A DNA stretch of 64,000 nt from Marinobacterium sedimentorum. Its GTDB lineage: Bacteria; Pseudomonadota; Gammaproteobacteria; Pseudomonadales; Balneatricaceae. Positions 51,796 to 60,822 of this stretch are shown here, piece by piece. The stretch covers positions 372,001 through 436,000 of the forward strand of contig NZ_JALDYX010000002.1 in assembly GCF_024267675.1 (NCBI RefSeq). Direction: 5' to 3'. Under the pieces are notes generated by a model, which saw nothing but the letters and a program-made list of their open reading frames with translations, had not been told where the DNA came from and made no database searches. Within the stretch, counting starts at the first letter, position 1. Every line of letters starts with the position of its first letter. Made by a program: the position numbers and the translations under genes.

Positions 51796-53190
51796 CTAGA
51801 TGAACCCCTCCTGCTTCATGTCCGCCATGGCAGCTTCGATACTTTCGCGCAGCGTGGCCACCATGAAATCGACATGCTCGCGGGTCAGGATCAGTGGCGG
51901 CGACAGCACGTTCATGTGCGCCAGCGGACGTACGATCAGGCCGCGGGCCTGGCAGTGATCGGCGATGCGGTTACCCACCTTGGCCTCGGGGTTGATCAGT
52001 TCCTTGGTGTCCTTGTTCGCCACGTTCTCGATGCACATCATGAACTTGCGCCCGCGTACATCACCGACGATCGGCAGGTCCGCCAGGGTCTTGAGCTGCT
52101 GTTCAAAATAGGCCCCCATTTCCTGGGCATGGCCGCAGAGGTTTTCCCGCTCCATGATCTCGATATTCTTCACGCCGGCGGCACAGCTGACCGGGTGGCC
52201 GGAATAGGTGAAACCGTGGGTGAAGATAGCGCCATCGGCCTGGGGCTTGCTGATAACCTCGTAGATATCCGAGGACAGGATGGTCGCACCCAGTGGCAGG
52301 TAGCCCGAGGTCAGACCCTTGGCGCAGGTGATGATGTCCGGCACTATGCCGAATTCGTCTTCCGAGGCGAACATGTGGCCCAGACGTCCGAAGGCGGTTA
52401 CCACTTCGTCGGACACATAGAGCACGCCGTACTTACGGCACACATCCAGGGTTTTCTTATGGTAGCCCTCTGGCGGCACTATAACGCCGCCGGCGCCCAT
52501 GATGGGTTCAGCGAAGAAGGCGGCGACATTGTCCGGCCCCAGTGCCAGAATCTTGTCTTCCAGTTCCTGCACTTTTTCGTCACAGAAGTCGGCAAGGCTC
52601 TGCTCGGCCGGGCGGCGGTAGGGATTGGGGCAGGAAATATGGTGTACCAGCTGCTCATCGATATCAAAGCCGATATGGTCGAACTTCACCCCGGTGATCG
52701 ACATGGCCATATAGGTGCTGCCGTGGTAGCCGTCGATGCGCGAAATGATCTTTTTCTTGGTCTTCTGGCCAAGCTGGTTGAAATAGAAGTGGATGATGCG
52801 CACGGCGGTGTCATTGGCGACCGAGCCGCCGCAGCCGTAGAACACATGGTTCAGGTTGCCGGGGGCCAGTTCTGCCAGCTTCGCCGCCAGCTGCGCCGCC
52901 GGCACAGTAGTGTGGTGACCGAAACAGGAGTAGTAGGGAATCTGGCGGATCTGATCCGCAATGGCCTGGGCCATTTCTTCGCGGGCGTAACCGATATTGA
53001 CGCACCAGAGACCGCCGATGCCATCCAGATATTCACGGCCGTCGCCGTCCTTGACATAAACACCTTCGCTGTCGGCCAGGACCAGGGAACCGGTTTCCTT
53101 GAAGGTGGAAAAATCGGTCCATGGATGGATGTAGTGGTCTTTGTCCTGTTGCCACACGGTTTGCATGTCGATCTTCTGTTGTTCGGACAT
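51796..53190 (-). CDS. Class III (omega) aminotransferase
   Basis: Protein of 464 residues, PLP-dependent. Seen: N-terminal HYIHPWTDFSTFKETGSLVL, GIGGLWCVNIGYAREE, FYGCGGSVANDTAVRII for phosphate binding, ISRIDGYHGSTYMAMS, the Asp of VSDEVVTAFGRLG, the PLP lysine in CAKGLTSGYLPLGA and THGFTYSGHPVSCA. The subgroup covers omega-amino acid, taurine, diaminobutyrate and polyamine transaminases using pyruvate or 2-oxoglutarate. The exact amine donor is unknown. A 12-base word in its upstream region recurs before the aspartase gene, which links it to the gene cluster at 55-64 kb. Confidence 0.9.
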   Translation of the reverse strand: MSEQQKIDMQTVWQQDKDHYIHPWTDFSTFKETGSLVLADSEGVYVKDGDGREYLDGIGGLWCVNIGYAREEMAQAIADQIRQIPYYSCFGHHTTVPAAQLAAKLAELAPGNLNHVFYGCGGSVANDTAVRIIHFYFNQLGQKTKKKIISRIDGYHGSTYMAMSITGVKFDHIGFDIDEQLVHHISCPNPYRRPAEQSLADFCDEKVQELEDKILALGPDNVAAFFAEPIMGAGGVIVPPEGYHKKTLDVCRKYGVLYVSDEVVTAFGRLGHMFASEDEFGIVPDIITCAKGLTSGYLPLGATILSSDIYEVISKPQADGAIFTHGFTYSGHPVSCAAGVKNIEIMERENLCGHAQEMGAYFEQQLKTLADLPIVGDVRGRKFMMCIENVANKDTKELINPEAKVGNRIADHCQARGLIVRPLAHMNVLSPPLILTREHVDFMVATLRESIEAAMADMKQEGFI

Positions 53191-53519
53191 TTCAACACTG
53201 CTCCTGGTTTTTAATTTTGGATACAGGGCAAGGTTAATGGGTGCGCTAGCATTGGTAAAATATCTTTTTTAGCTCACCTGGATCATAAAAAACTATTCAG
53301 CGTGGATCAGGCGCATACGAAATGATTCGAGCGCTTGCGGAGGGTCCAAAAGGGGGCGGGAAGAATACGGACAAAAACTAGTGTACTGGTGCACTCTTGG
53401 TGGTGCTTTAGCACAGGCTCATTTTTTCGCCAGCCAAGGCGTGAAGCGGAGTCATAGTGGGGCTTACTGAGCTTCAGCAGCTTCAGATCGACATACTCGA
53501 GGAGCGGATCGATGCACGC
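53191..53519. other. Intergenic region upstream of the aminotransferase gene
   Basis: About 330 bases. It carries the shared word at 53255-53266 and an AT-rich stretch likely to hold the aminotransferase promoter. At 53461-53520 a short frame on the plus strand reads LTELQQLQIDILEERIDARR before a stop; it may be a gene remnant, but I cannot name it. Nothing else is recognised. Confidence 0.4.
53255..53266 (-). promoter_or_regulatory. Shared word AAGATATTTTAC upstream of the aminotransferase gene
   Basis: On the minus strand AAGATATTTTAC is followed by CAATGCT. The same 12 bases followed by AAATACT are at 61838-61849 before the aspartase gene. It is a possible binding site of the LysR regulator at 60823. 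Confidence 0.45.
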
Positions 53520-53835
53520 CGGTGATCCGGAGGAGTGCCTATCCCGCACCGCGCGTATTCTGGAGCATTCCGTTGCCAGGACATCGTTGCATGGCTGATC
53601 GTCGTTATCGCCATTGTCGTACTGCACGACTTGACTGCACATTATTCGGTGTTGCGGTTGCCTGGGCGTCCACTATCCCCTGGACATGGTCGGCGCCGTG
53701 GCAGTAGCCGCGACTAGGTATGTCGTCACCGCGCCGTTTGGGTGCAGATGGGGCGAGAGTCTCGTACAGCAGGCTGAGCCGTTGTACCAAAAGCTCTTGG
53801 CACGCCCGATTGCAGCGGGCTGGGTTCGTCGCTAG
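53520..53835 (+). pseudogene. Decayed PAP2-family phosphatase gene
   Basis: The frame reaching the TAG at 53833 reads CLGVHYPLDMVGAVAVAATR, then LYQKLLARPIAAGWVRR. LGVHYPLD followed by a glycine region is the third motif of the PAP2 superfamily (undecaprenyl-pyrophosphatase/lipid phosphatase type). Upstream the hydrophobic segment DIVAWLIVVIAIVVL lies in another frame, the SRxxxG part of motif 3 is missing, and a stop interrupts the C-terminal frame near 53632. The remnants suggest a gene inactivated by frameshifts and deletions. The 5' limit is approximate. Confidence 0.5.
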
Positions 53836-53886
53836 TCCATTCACAAAAACCATATATCGACAGTAACAGTAATAAGGTCAGGCAGA

Positions 53887-55086
53887 ATGGGAAGTACGAA
53901 CACAGAGGCCAGAAGCTCGGCACTGAGACAGATTCCGGTTGGTATCTGGATACTGGGCTTCGTCAGTATGTTGATGGACATTTCCTCCGAGATGATCCAT
54001 AGCCTGTTGCCGATGTTCATGGTCACAACCTTGGGGGCCAGCGCTTTCGCTGTGGGTCTAATCGAAGGCCTGGCCGAATCCACGGCCCTGATCGTCAAGA
54101 TATTCTCTGGTCCCCTGAGTGATTATCTGGGCAGGCGCAAGGGGCTTGCGGTACTCGGCTACGGCTTGGGCGCGCTATCGAAGCCCCTGTTTGCTGTCGC
54201 GCCAGCGATCGGGACTTTAGTATCGGCGCGCATCCTGGATCGGGTAGGCAAGGGTATTCGTGGTGCGCCGCGTGACGCTCTGGTCGCTGATATAGCTCCA
54301 TCGCACTTGCGTGGAGCCGCCTTCGGCTTGCGCCAGTCACTCGATACTGTTGGGGCCTTCCTCGGGCCGTTACTCGCGGTGGGTCTAATGCTGTTGTGGG
54401 CCAATGACTTCCGAGCGGTGTTCTGGGTCGCCACGATTCCAGCCTTCGCGGCTGTTGGCCTGCTGATCTTCGGTTTACACGAACCCGCACCCTCCCAGAG
54501 TACACCGCGTGCCAATCCGATTCGCCGAGAAAGCCTTCGGCAACTCAGTAAATCCTATTGGTGGGTGGTGGCGGTTGGTGCGGTCTTTACCTTGGCCCGT
54601 TTCAGCGAGGCCTTTCTGGTATTGCGGGCACTGCAGGGGGGTATACCTGTAGCGTTCGTACCACTGGTGATGGTTGTCATGAGCTTGGTCTACTCTCTTT
54701 CGGCATACCCATTCGGCAAGTTGTCCGACAGGATGAGCCACCGCAAACTGCTGGCCATTGGTCTACTAGTGCTGATCGCCGCCGACTTGGTGCTCGCTAT
54801 CGATGATCACTGGGCTGTTGTTTTGGTCGGCGTATCCCTCTGGGGCTTGCACATGGGCATCACCCAGGGACTGCTTGCAACAATGGTGGCTGATACTGCA
54901 CCTTCCAATCTGCGCGGTACTGCTTTTGGTTTCTTTAATCTCATCTGCGGTATAGCCATGCTGCTGGCCAGTGTCATAGCCGGGTTACTGTGGGACGGTC
55001 TCGGTGCATCGGTCACATTCTACGTCGGGGCGGCTTTCTGCGTGATTACGCTCATGGGCTTGATATGGAAGCCAGTTCTGCAGTAA
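53887..55086 (+). CDS. MFS transporter
   Basis: Protein of 399 residues with about 12 membrane segments. The first half has SMLMDISSEMIHSLLPMFM and the loop DRVGKGIRGAPRDALVADIAP, typical of a widespread uncharacterised MFS group. The second half has the matching SDRMSHRK and VADTAPSNLRGTAFG. It would export or import an unknown solute. Its neighbour upstream is a decayed PAP2 gene. Plus-strand orientation between two minus-strand parts of an amino-compound cluster suggests it was inserted there. The ribosome site is weak. Confidence 0.85.
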   Translation: MGSTNTEARSSALRQIPVGIWILGFVSMLMDISSEMIHSLLPMFMVTTLGASAFAVGLIEGLAESTALIVKIFSGPLSDYLGRRKGLAVLGYGLGALSKPLFAVAPAIGTLVSARILDRVGKGIRGAPRDALVADIAPSHLRGAAFGLRQSLDTVGAFLGPLLAVGLMLLWANDFRAVFWVATIPAFAAVGLLIFGLHEPAPSQSTPRANPIRRESLRQLSKSYWWVVAVGAVFTLARFSEAFLVLRALQGGIPVAFVPLVMVVMSLVYSLSAYPFGKLSDRMSHRKLLAIGLLVLIAADLVLAIDDHWAVVLVGVSLWGLHMGITQGLLATMVADTAPSNLRGTAFGFFNLICGIAMLLASVIAGLLWDGLGASVTFYVGAAFCVITLMGLIWKPVLQ

Positions 55087-55293
55087 GTGAAAGCGTAAGG
55101 GGGTGGCAGAATTTATCCGGCGAAAGCGGGCAGGTCGCGACAACCTCATCTGTCATTACTGCACGCTGTGGCGCCCTAAAACCGGCTGATAAAGCCCGGG
55201 AATAGGACTGCTGAAGTGGAGCGGCTGGAATGGAGATGTTTGAGTGCAGCGGCCGGGATAGAACTCCAACAGAAAGCTATCAAGGAGAAAAGA

Positions 55294-55337
55294 GGGCCCG
55301 TCTGTGCAGTGCTGCGAACTTTAAGCACAGAGGGCCC
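55294..55337 (-). terminator. Terminator of the amino-compound operon
   Basis: GGGCCC-TCTGTGC (complement of 55325-55337) pairs with GCACAGAC-GGGCCC (complement of 55294-55307) with one bulge. On the minus strand TCTTTTCTC follows. It closes the transcript ending with the APC permease gene. Confidence 0.65.
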
Positions 55338-55345
55338 CGGGGAGG

Positions 55346-56773
55346 CTATTTGGCCTTGAGGGCTTTCTCGATGGGTTCTGGCTGGAACAGCGGCTTTTTC
55401 ATTACCAGCTTGATCCAGGCAACGGCGATGACCGATACCACGCCCAGCACCATGCCCGCGGCCCCGAAGATCTGGCCGCTCAGTTCAGGCGCCGGAGAGG
55501 CGTAATAGATGGCGTAGATCATGCCGCCGATACCGACGATCTGGGGCAGCGGGTAGAAGGGCGTCTTGTAGGGCCTTTCCAGGTTCGGGTAGCGACGGCG
55601 CAGCGCTATAACATTGACGTGGGTGATGATGTACGCCAGCAGCCAGGCGATGGCGGCGGAGATCAGCAGCAGGCCGATCGCATCGGGGTTAGCTCCCATC
55701 AGCACCATGGGCAGCCCGGTCACGGCGGCGACAAAGAGGACCGCAACCCAGGGCGTGTTGGTGCCCGGTGTGAGTTTTTTCAGTTGCGGAAATGCCTGGC
55801 CGTTCTGCGCCATGCCGTAGAGCATGCGGGGAATGGCAGCCAGCGAGGTATTGAGGGTACTGCAGGTGGCCGTTACCGCGGCAATGGCCAGGAAGGTCAG
55901 GCCAATATCGCCAAACACGGCCTTGGCGTAGTCGTAATGGGGCAGGGGTGAGGCCGCCAGATCATCGGCCGGGATGTAAAAGAGCGCACCCAGACAGTAG
56001 ATGGTGATGGTCACAAAGATAATGGTCACGCCCAGCAGCATGGAGCGGGGAATATCCCGCGTCGGATTCTTTGCCTCTTCAACCAGCGGACAAACGAACT
56101 CGGCACCCACGTAGCCCCAGATCGCCAGTGCGACCAGGGTGATGACGCCTGAGCCCATGGGGTTCCAGCTTGCCGTGAGAGAAATACCTTCGGTATGGGG
56201 GGTTGCGATGCCGAACAGGGCGCTCAGCCCCAGCATCAGCAGCACCAGTACCATAATGAACGCCAGCACGGACTGGAGTTTGGCAAACAGATCAATGCCC
56301 AGCAGGTTCAGCACCGTAAAGATGGCCAGCAGTCCAAAGCCGACGGTCATGGGCGGGAAAACGCCGGGATAGATTTTTTCAAGAATGAAATCGACCAGCA
56401 GCAGCTCGGCGGAAAGCGCGAACATGGCAACCACCACATAGCCCGAGAAGACCGCGAGAATGGCGGGAAACTGACCGATCGCCACCTCCGTATAGCTGCT
56501 CAGGCTGCCAGCGCGGGGGATCATCAGCGACAGTTCGGAGAAGGAATAGACGTAGGTCAGGGCCAGGATATAGCCCAGTGCCAGTGGAATGATAAAGCCA
56601 AGGCCCGCGATGCCGGTGCCCTGAAGCATCAGTACCATGACGCCCTGGGAGACGACGAGCCCGACCGCGACGGCGAGCAAGGAGCCAAGTCCCAGTATGC
56701 GCTTGAAACCTGTTTTTTCGGCCGGTCGGCTGGCTGTATGATCGCCGGCGGCATAAGCAGTGTGTTCGGACAT
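55346..56773 (-). CDS. APC-family amino acid permease
   Basis: Protein of 475 residues from the ATG at 56773 (MSEHTAY), which has AGGAG six bases upstream. It has 12 predicted membrane segments. ISGY-like entry VVSQGVMVLMLQGTGIAG, VGAEFVCPLVEEAKNPTRDIPRSM and TSLAAIPRMLYGMAQNG match the APC superfamily. It would import the amino compound broken down by the surrounding enzymes. It lies 205 bases after the M20 gene, so it may have its own promoter; an inverted repeat CAGATT/AATCTG is at 56859-56874. Confidence 0.87.
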   Translation of the reverse strand: MSEHTAYAAGDHTASRPAEKTGFKRILGLGSLLAVAVGLVVSQGVMVLMLQGTGIAGLGFIIPLALGYILALTYVYSFSELSLMIPRAGSLSSYTEVAIGQFPAILAVFSGYVVVAMFALSAELLLVDFILEKIYPGVFPPMTVGFGLLAIFTVLNLLGIDLFAKLQSVLAFIMVLVLLMLGLSALFGIATPHTEGISLTASWNPMGSGVITLVALAIWGYVGAEFVCPLVEEAKNPTRDIPRSMLLGVTIIFVTITIYCLGALFYIPADDLAASPLPHYDYAKAVFGDIGLTFLAIAAVTATCSTLNTSLAAIPRMLYGMAQNGQAFPQLKKLTPGTNTPWVAVLFVAAVTGLPMVLMGANPDAIGLLLISAAIAWLLAYIITHVNVIALRRRYPNLERPYKTPFYPLPQIVGIGGMIYAIYYASPAPELSGQIFGAAGMVLGVVSVIAVAWIKLVMKKPLFQPEPIEKALKAK

Positions 56774-56978
56774 TGTTAGCTCCTGAGTATTTTTTATAGT
56801 TGTCCTGTCCCGGTTGGCTGTCAATCATGGGGTTTTGCGGTTTGCCCCTGGCGTGGTGCAGATTCTGAAATCTGATTCATCGCCGGATTGGCCCCTGACA
56901 CGGGAACCGGGTGTCATCACATAGGTTGTGCAGAATGCTGGTCGGATATTGGCTGCAAGGGCTCCTTGTGCTGCGAGG

Positions 56979-58178
56979 TTATGGGATGCTGAGTCGTTCG
57001 ATCAGCCGGCCCATGAAGGCCTGGCACTGCTCGATCTGACACTGCTCGATAAATTCATCCGGCTTGTGGCCCTGATCCATGCTGCCGGGGCCACATACCA
57101 GGGTTGGAATCTGCAGCGCCTGGCTGAAGAGGCCGCCTTCGGTGCCGAAGTTGATATTCCCCAGGCGGGCATCGCCAGGGGCCGGGCGGCCTGTGAGCTG
57201 CGACACGAAGGCAATGGCTTCGCTGTCTTCAGCCGTGCTGAGCCCCGGGTACTCGCTGGTGATGTCGATATCAATGCCGCAGCTGTCATCCAGCTGGTGC
57301 ATTTCCCTGAGCTGTACATCCGCCTGGGTGCGTAATTCGGCCAGCAGATCGCGGGGATCCTCGGCGGCGATATTGCGCATCTCGAACACAAAGCTGCAGT
57401 GATCCGGCACTATATTCAGTGCCGTGCCACCCTGAACGGTGCCGGTGTGGATGCTGCTGAAGGGAATGTCATAGCCGGCCTCGAAGGGGCCCTGCTGCTG
57501 GCGTTTTTTTGCCTGCTGTTCGAGCCAGACGATCAGCCGGGCGGCATGGTTGACGGCATTGACACCCTCTGGCGCCATGCCGGAGTGGCAGGCCTTGCCC
57601 CGCACCGTCACGCGTGCCGCAAGCTTGCCCTTGTGCTTGTTGACCACCTGCATGCGGGTAGGCTCGCCGATAATGCAGAGCCCAGGCTTGATCGGCTGCT
57701 GGCGCAGGCTCTCGATCAGCCGGCGCACGCCGACACAGCCGATTTCCTCGTCATAGGACAACGCCAGATGGATAGGTGTGTGCAGCGGGGCCGCCTGCAT
57801 GGCGGGCACGGCGGCCAGCGCCACGGCGATAAAGCCCTTCATGTCGGCGCTACCACGGCCGTAGAGCCGGCCGTTGTCTTCGCTCAGGCTATGGGGTGGC
57901 CGGGTCCAGTGCTGGCCGGTGACCGGCACCGTATCGGTATGGCCCGAGAGCATGACACCGGCACGGCCGGCAGGGCCGATGGTTGCATAGAGGTTGGCCT
58001 TGGTTTCGTCTTCGTTGAAGATCAGCTCGCTCTTGACGCCGTGTCGGGAGAGATAGCCCTGCACCCAGGCCATCAGTGCCAGGTTGGAGCGGGCGCTGGT
58101 GGTATCAAAACCAATCAGCTGGCGCAGAATGTCGAGGGACGAGGCACCCTTTAGGCAATGGTTCATGGCGTTATGCAC
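56979..58178 (-). CDS. M20-family deacylase, ArgE-like
   Basis: Protein of about 399 residues. Start uncertain: a GTG at 58178 with GGAG five bases upstream is preferred; an ATG at 58166 is the alternative. Metal-site blocks are those of ArgE/DapE: SGHTDTVPV, GRGSADMKGF, SYDEEIGCVGVRRL, IGEPT and a C-terminal GPGSMDQGHKPDEFI. It would remove an acyl group from an N-acyl amino acid or ornithine-like compound, with two Zn2+ ions. As no arginine biosynthesis genes are near, and RidA, DUF1028 and permease genes are, a catabolic acyl-amino-acid substrate is inferred. Confidence 0.87.
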   Translation of the reverse strand: MHNAMNHCLKGASSLDILRQLIGFDTTSARSNLALMAWVQGYLSRHGVKSELIFNEDETKANLYATIGPAGRAGVMLSGHTDTVPVTGQHWTRPPHSLSEDNGRLYGRGSADMKGFIAVALAAVPAMQAAPLHTPIHLALSYDEEIGCVGVRRLIESLRQQPIKPGLCIIGEPTRMQVVNKHKGKLAARVTVRGKACHSGMAPEGVNAVNHAARLIVWLEQQAKKRQQQGPFEAGYDIPFSSIHTGTVQGGTALNIVPDHCSFVFEMRNIAAEDPRDLLAELRTQADVQLREMHQLDDSCGIDIDITSEYPGLSTAEDSEAIAFVSQLTGRPAPGDARLGNINFGTEGGLFSQALQIPTLVCGPGSMDQGHKPDEFIEQCQIEQCQAFMGRLIERLSIP

Positions 58179-58222
58179 GGGATCTCCGGGCCGCATCGCG
58201 GCGCTGCAATATTGAATCCAGA

Positions 58223-58894
58223 CTACTCATCCCCCGGCACACCGAAGGATTCGGCATCCGATGGCGTGCTGGCGCGGGTGATGTAGGCCTGCATCTGTGG
58301 TGCGTAGCGCGTCCAGAGGCTGCGCAACTCAAGGATTGGCTGCTCGCGCCAGTCGACCCGCAGGTCCACTACCGGCCAGCTGGGCTCAGCACATATTTTC
58401 AGACCTGCGGAGTACACCGGGCCCATTTCGCCGCCCGCCGCCAGGCCCGCCTCCAGTGCTTGCAGCAGGCGGTCTGCCAGGTGGCCACGGCTGCTTTCGA
58501 AGGCCCCGATCATGGCCTGGGGCACCGCTGCGTTGGCCAGCAGGTTGCCCATGGCCAGACAGTGTCTGCCCTCCGCGGTGGCGTGGATGCCAAGCGCCCG
58601 GGTGCCGCTGAAGGTGGCGGTCTCACCGCGGGCGTTGACTAGGCCAAGCTGGCGCCATTGCACGTCGGTATCGGCGCAGGCCTGGGCCTTCAGAACCTGC
58701 GCGGGGGCCAGGCCCTCGCGCAGCAGCTTGAGGCCGAGCGAGCCCAGCGCCGGATTGGTGACGTTCTGCGTCAGGGCCACGCCGGTGCCGCTGTCGACCC
58801 AGGCGCAGCGGCTGGCAACGCCGATGCTGGACGATGTAATGGCACAGCCCAGCATGCCGGTGTCGGGGCAGAATCCTGCGACGGAGAAGGTCAT
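58223..58894 (-). CDS. DUF1028-family protein
   Basis: Protein of 223 residues from the ATG at 58894, overlapping the ridA stop by four bases (ATGA) with GGAGG upstream. FSVAGFCPDTGMLGCAITSSSIGVASRCAWV at the start and VTNPALGSLGLKLL, GIHATAEGRHCLAMGNLL follow the DUF1028 family, thought to have an Ntn-hydrolase-like fold. Members often accompany RidA and peptidase genes. The reaction is unknown. It is translationally coupled to ridA. Confidence 0.88.
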   Translation of the reverse strand: MTFSVAGFCPDTGMLGCAITSSSIGVASRCAWVDSGTGVALTQNVTNPALGSLGLKLLREGLAPAQVLKAQACADTDVQWRQLGLVNARGETATFSGTRALGIHATAEGRHCLAMGNLLANAAVPQAMIGAFESSRGHLADRLLQALEAGLAAGGEMGPVYSAGLKICAEPSWPVVDLRVDWREQPILELRSLWTRYAPQMQAYITRASTPSDAESFGVPGDE

Positions 58895-59313
58895 AGCGCC
58901 TCCGAATCGGGAATCACCGCGATGACATCGATCTCCATCAGCCATTCCGGCTGTGCCAGCCCTGCGACAACAAGGCCGGTTGAAATCGGATAGACGCCCT
59001 TGAGCCAACGCCCGACCTCGCGGTAAACGGGCTCGCGAAAACGCGGATCGGTGATGTAGGTGGTGGTTTTGACGATATGACTCATGTCGGAGCCGGCTTC
59101 TTCGAGCAACTGCCTGACGTTTTTCATCGCCTGCTCGGACTGGGCGCGCGGGTCGCCCAGGCCCACCAGCGTGCCGTTGAAATCGGTGCCGACCTGACCG
59201 CGGACATAGACGGTGTTGCCGGCCCGGACGGCCTGGCACAGATCGTTGTCCAGGGTCTGGTTCGGATAGGTTTCCCTGGTGTTGAACATGCGGATGCGAG
59301 TGTGCGTGGGCAT
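58891..59313 (-). CDS. RidA-family enamine/imine deaminase
   Basis: Protein of 140 residues from the ATG at 59313, with GGGAG eight bases upstream. The YjgF/RidA pattern is visible: YPNQTLDNDLCQAVRAGNTV, GQVGTDFNGTLVGLGDPRAQ, ARFREPVYREVGRWL-like segment, and ending MEIDVIAVIPDS. The catalytic Arg of RidA near residue 105 is not clearly matched here. Such proteins hydrolyse reactive enamines/imines made by PLP or flavin enzymes; here the flavin monooxygenase or the aminotransferase could be the source. Confidence 0.88.
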   Translation of the reverse strand: MPTHTRIRMFNTRETYPNQTLDNDLCQAVRAGNTVYVRGQVGTDFNGTLVGLGDPRAQSEQAMKNVRQLLEEAGSDMSHIVKTTTYITDPRFREPVYREVGRWLKGVYPISTGLVVAGLAQPEWLMEIDVIAVIPDSEAL

Positions 59314-59376
59314 CAAGGTGCTCCCGTGATGGTGATAGATGGAATGTTCAAAATGCCGGCTGGTTTGTCGTTGTGA

Positions 59377-60654
59377 TCAGCTTTCTGTCTGGCGCTGCGT
59401 GGCATCGCGGTAGGCCAGGTAGGAGCGCTGCGTGGCGATATGACCGGCAATATGCTTGGCGTCGTGCCATACGCCCCAGATAAAGGAGGAGCCACGACGT
59501 GACAGCCAGGGCAGGCCCACGAAATAGATGCCAGGCTCGCAGGAGACACCGCGCTGATGCTGCGGCTTGCCGTTGTCGTCAAACGCATTGACGTTGAGCC
59601 AGCTGTAGTCGGTTGCAAAGCCGGTGGCCCAGATGATCGTGCTGATGCCGGCTTGCGCCAGATCCAGCTCAAGAATGGGGTGGGTTACGCAGTCCGGATC
59701 CGGCAAGCGGTTACGGGCTTGCGGCTCCGGCGGCAGGTCGAGCCCATTGCGGGCAATATAGGCATCGGCGGCATCCAGCAACCCCAGGTAGTTCTCATCG
59801 CCGCGTGCAAGGTTGCTCGCAAGGTCTTCCTGGAAGCTCACGAGATTCCCGTTGAAGGATTTAGTCAGGCCAACCAGGGTCACCCCCTGATGGGCAAGGC
59901 CGCGGAAATCCACGGTATGGCCGCCACGGGCGCCGCTCACGGCAATGGTGACGTGCTCGGTGCCAGGCGCAAGGCCCTCGGCATCCCAGCCGCCCAGAAC
60001 GCCCAGCCACCAGCAGAAATCACGCTTGCGATAGGCCCGCGGCGGACGATCGTGGGCACCGACAGAGAGGTAAACCTGCTTGCCGGCACGCTGCAGTTCA
60101 TCCGCAATCTGCACGCCTGATGAACCGGCGCCCACCACCAGCACGGCACCCTCTGGCAGCAGCTCAGGGTTGCGGTATTCAGCGGAATGCATCTGCGTGA
60201 TGTTCGTATCGCTGGGGGCGATCGGCGGGATCACCGGGTGCTGGAAGGGGCCGGTTGCGGCCACCACGCGGTTGGCCTCAATCACGCCTTCGGAGGTTTC
60301 GATGGTGAATCCCGGTCGGCCGGTATTGCGGTTAACCGACTTCACTTCCACGCCGGTGCGGATAGGGGCGTTGATGTGTTTGGCATAGGCTTCGAAATAG
60401 TCCGCCACCCGCTCCTTGGGGGCAAAGGCGTCGGGGTCGACATCGTCAAAGTCCAGGCCCGGAAAGCGGTCGTGCCAGGCCGGTCCATTGGCAACCAGGG
60501 AATCCCAGCGTCCGGTGCGCCATTTTTCGGCGATACGATTGCGCTCCAGCACCAGATGGGGAACGCCGAGCTTGCCAAGGTGCTCACTCATGGCCACGCC
60601 GGCCTGACCGGCGCCCACAACAAGCGTATCTATTTCTATTTTTTCAACTGTCAT
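59377..60654 (-). CDS. Flavin-dependent monooxygenase (FMO-like)
   Basis: Protein of 425 residues from the ATG at 60654, with AAGGA upstream; an ATG at 60696 is possible. Two dinucleotide-binding motifs: VVGAGQAGVAMSEHL (FAD) and VVGAGSSGVQIADEL (NADPH). Between them the segment ITQMHSAEYRNPE stands for the FMO fingerprint. The C-terminal IIWATGFATDYSWL is the usual ATG motif. Family members oxygenate N, S or carbonyl groups. It is the first gene of a minus-strand run with ridA, DUF1028 and the M20 gene, and is divergent from the LysR gene, so it is probably the regulator's direct target. Confidence 0.87.
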   Translation of the reverse strand: MTVEKIEIDTLVVGAGQAGVAMSEHLGKLGVPHLVLERNRIAEKWRTGRWDSLVANGPAWHDRFPGLDFDDVDPDAFAPKERVADYFEAYAKHINAPIRTGVEVKSVNRNTGRPGFTIETSEGVIEANRVVAATGPFQHPVIPPIAPSDTNITQMHSAEYRNPELLPEGAVLVVGAGSSGVQIADELQRAGKQVYLSVGAHDRPPRAYRKRDFCWWLGVLGGWDAEGLAPGTEHVTIAVSGARGGHTVDFRGLAHQGVTLVGLTKSFNGNLVSFQEDLASNLARGDENYLGLLDAADAYIARNGLDLPPEPQARNRLPDPDCVTHPILELDLAQAGISTIIWATGFATDYSWLNVNAFDDNGKPQHQRGVSCEPGIYFVGLPWLSRRGSSFIWGVWHDAKHIAGHIATQRSYLAYRDATQRQTES

Positions 60655-60743
60655 GTCTGTGTCCTTCTGGATGGCGGTTTGATTCAGGGCGGTCATGACT
60701 TGCCTTCTGGGTTTGGAAACAGACTATGACGCGGCGTTGGATA

Positions 60744-60769
60744 GTTAAAATATTATTAACTTAAGATAT
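60744..60769. promoter_or_regulatory. LysR-type binding site candidate
   Basis: GTTAAAATATTATTAAC (60744-60760) has the inverted-repeat arms GTTAA/TTAAC and fits a T-N11-A LysR box. It is directly followed by TTAAGATAT (60761-60769), a word that recurs at 61836-61844 before the aspartase gene. It lies in the divergent monooxygenase/lysR intergenic region. Confidence 0.45.
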
Positions 60770-60822
60770 GGATATGAATTATTGATACAGTGATGGCAGC
60801 ACTATGTCAGGAGAGCAACACC

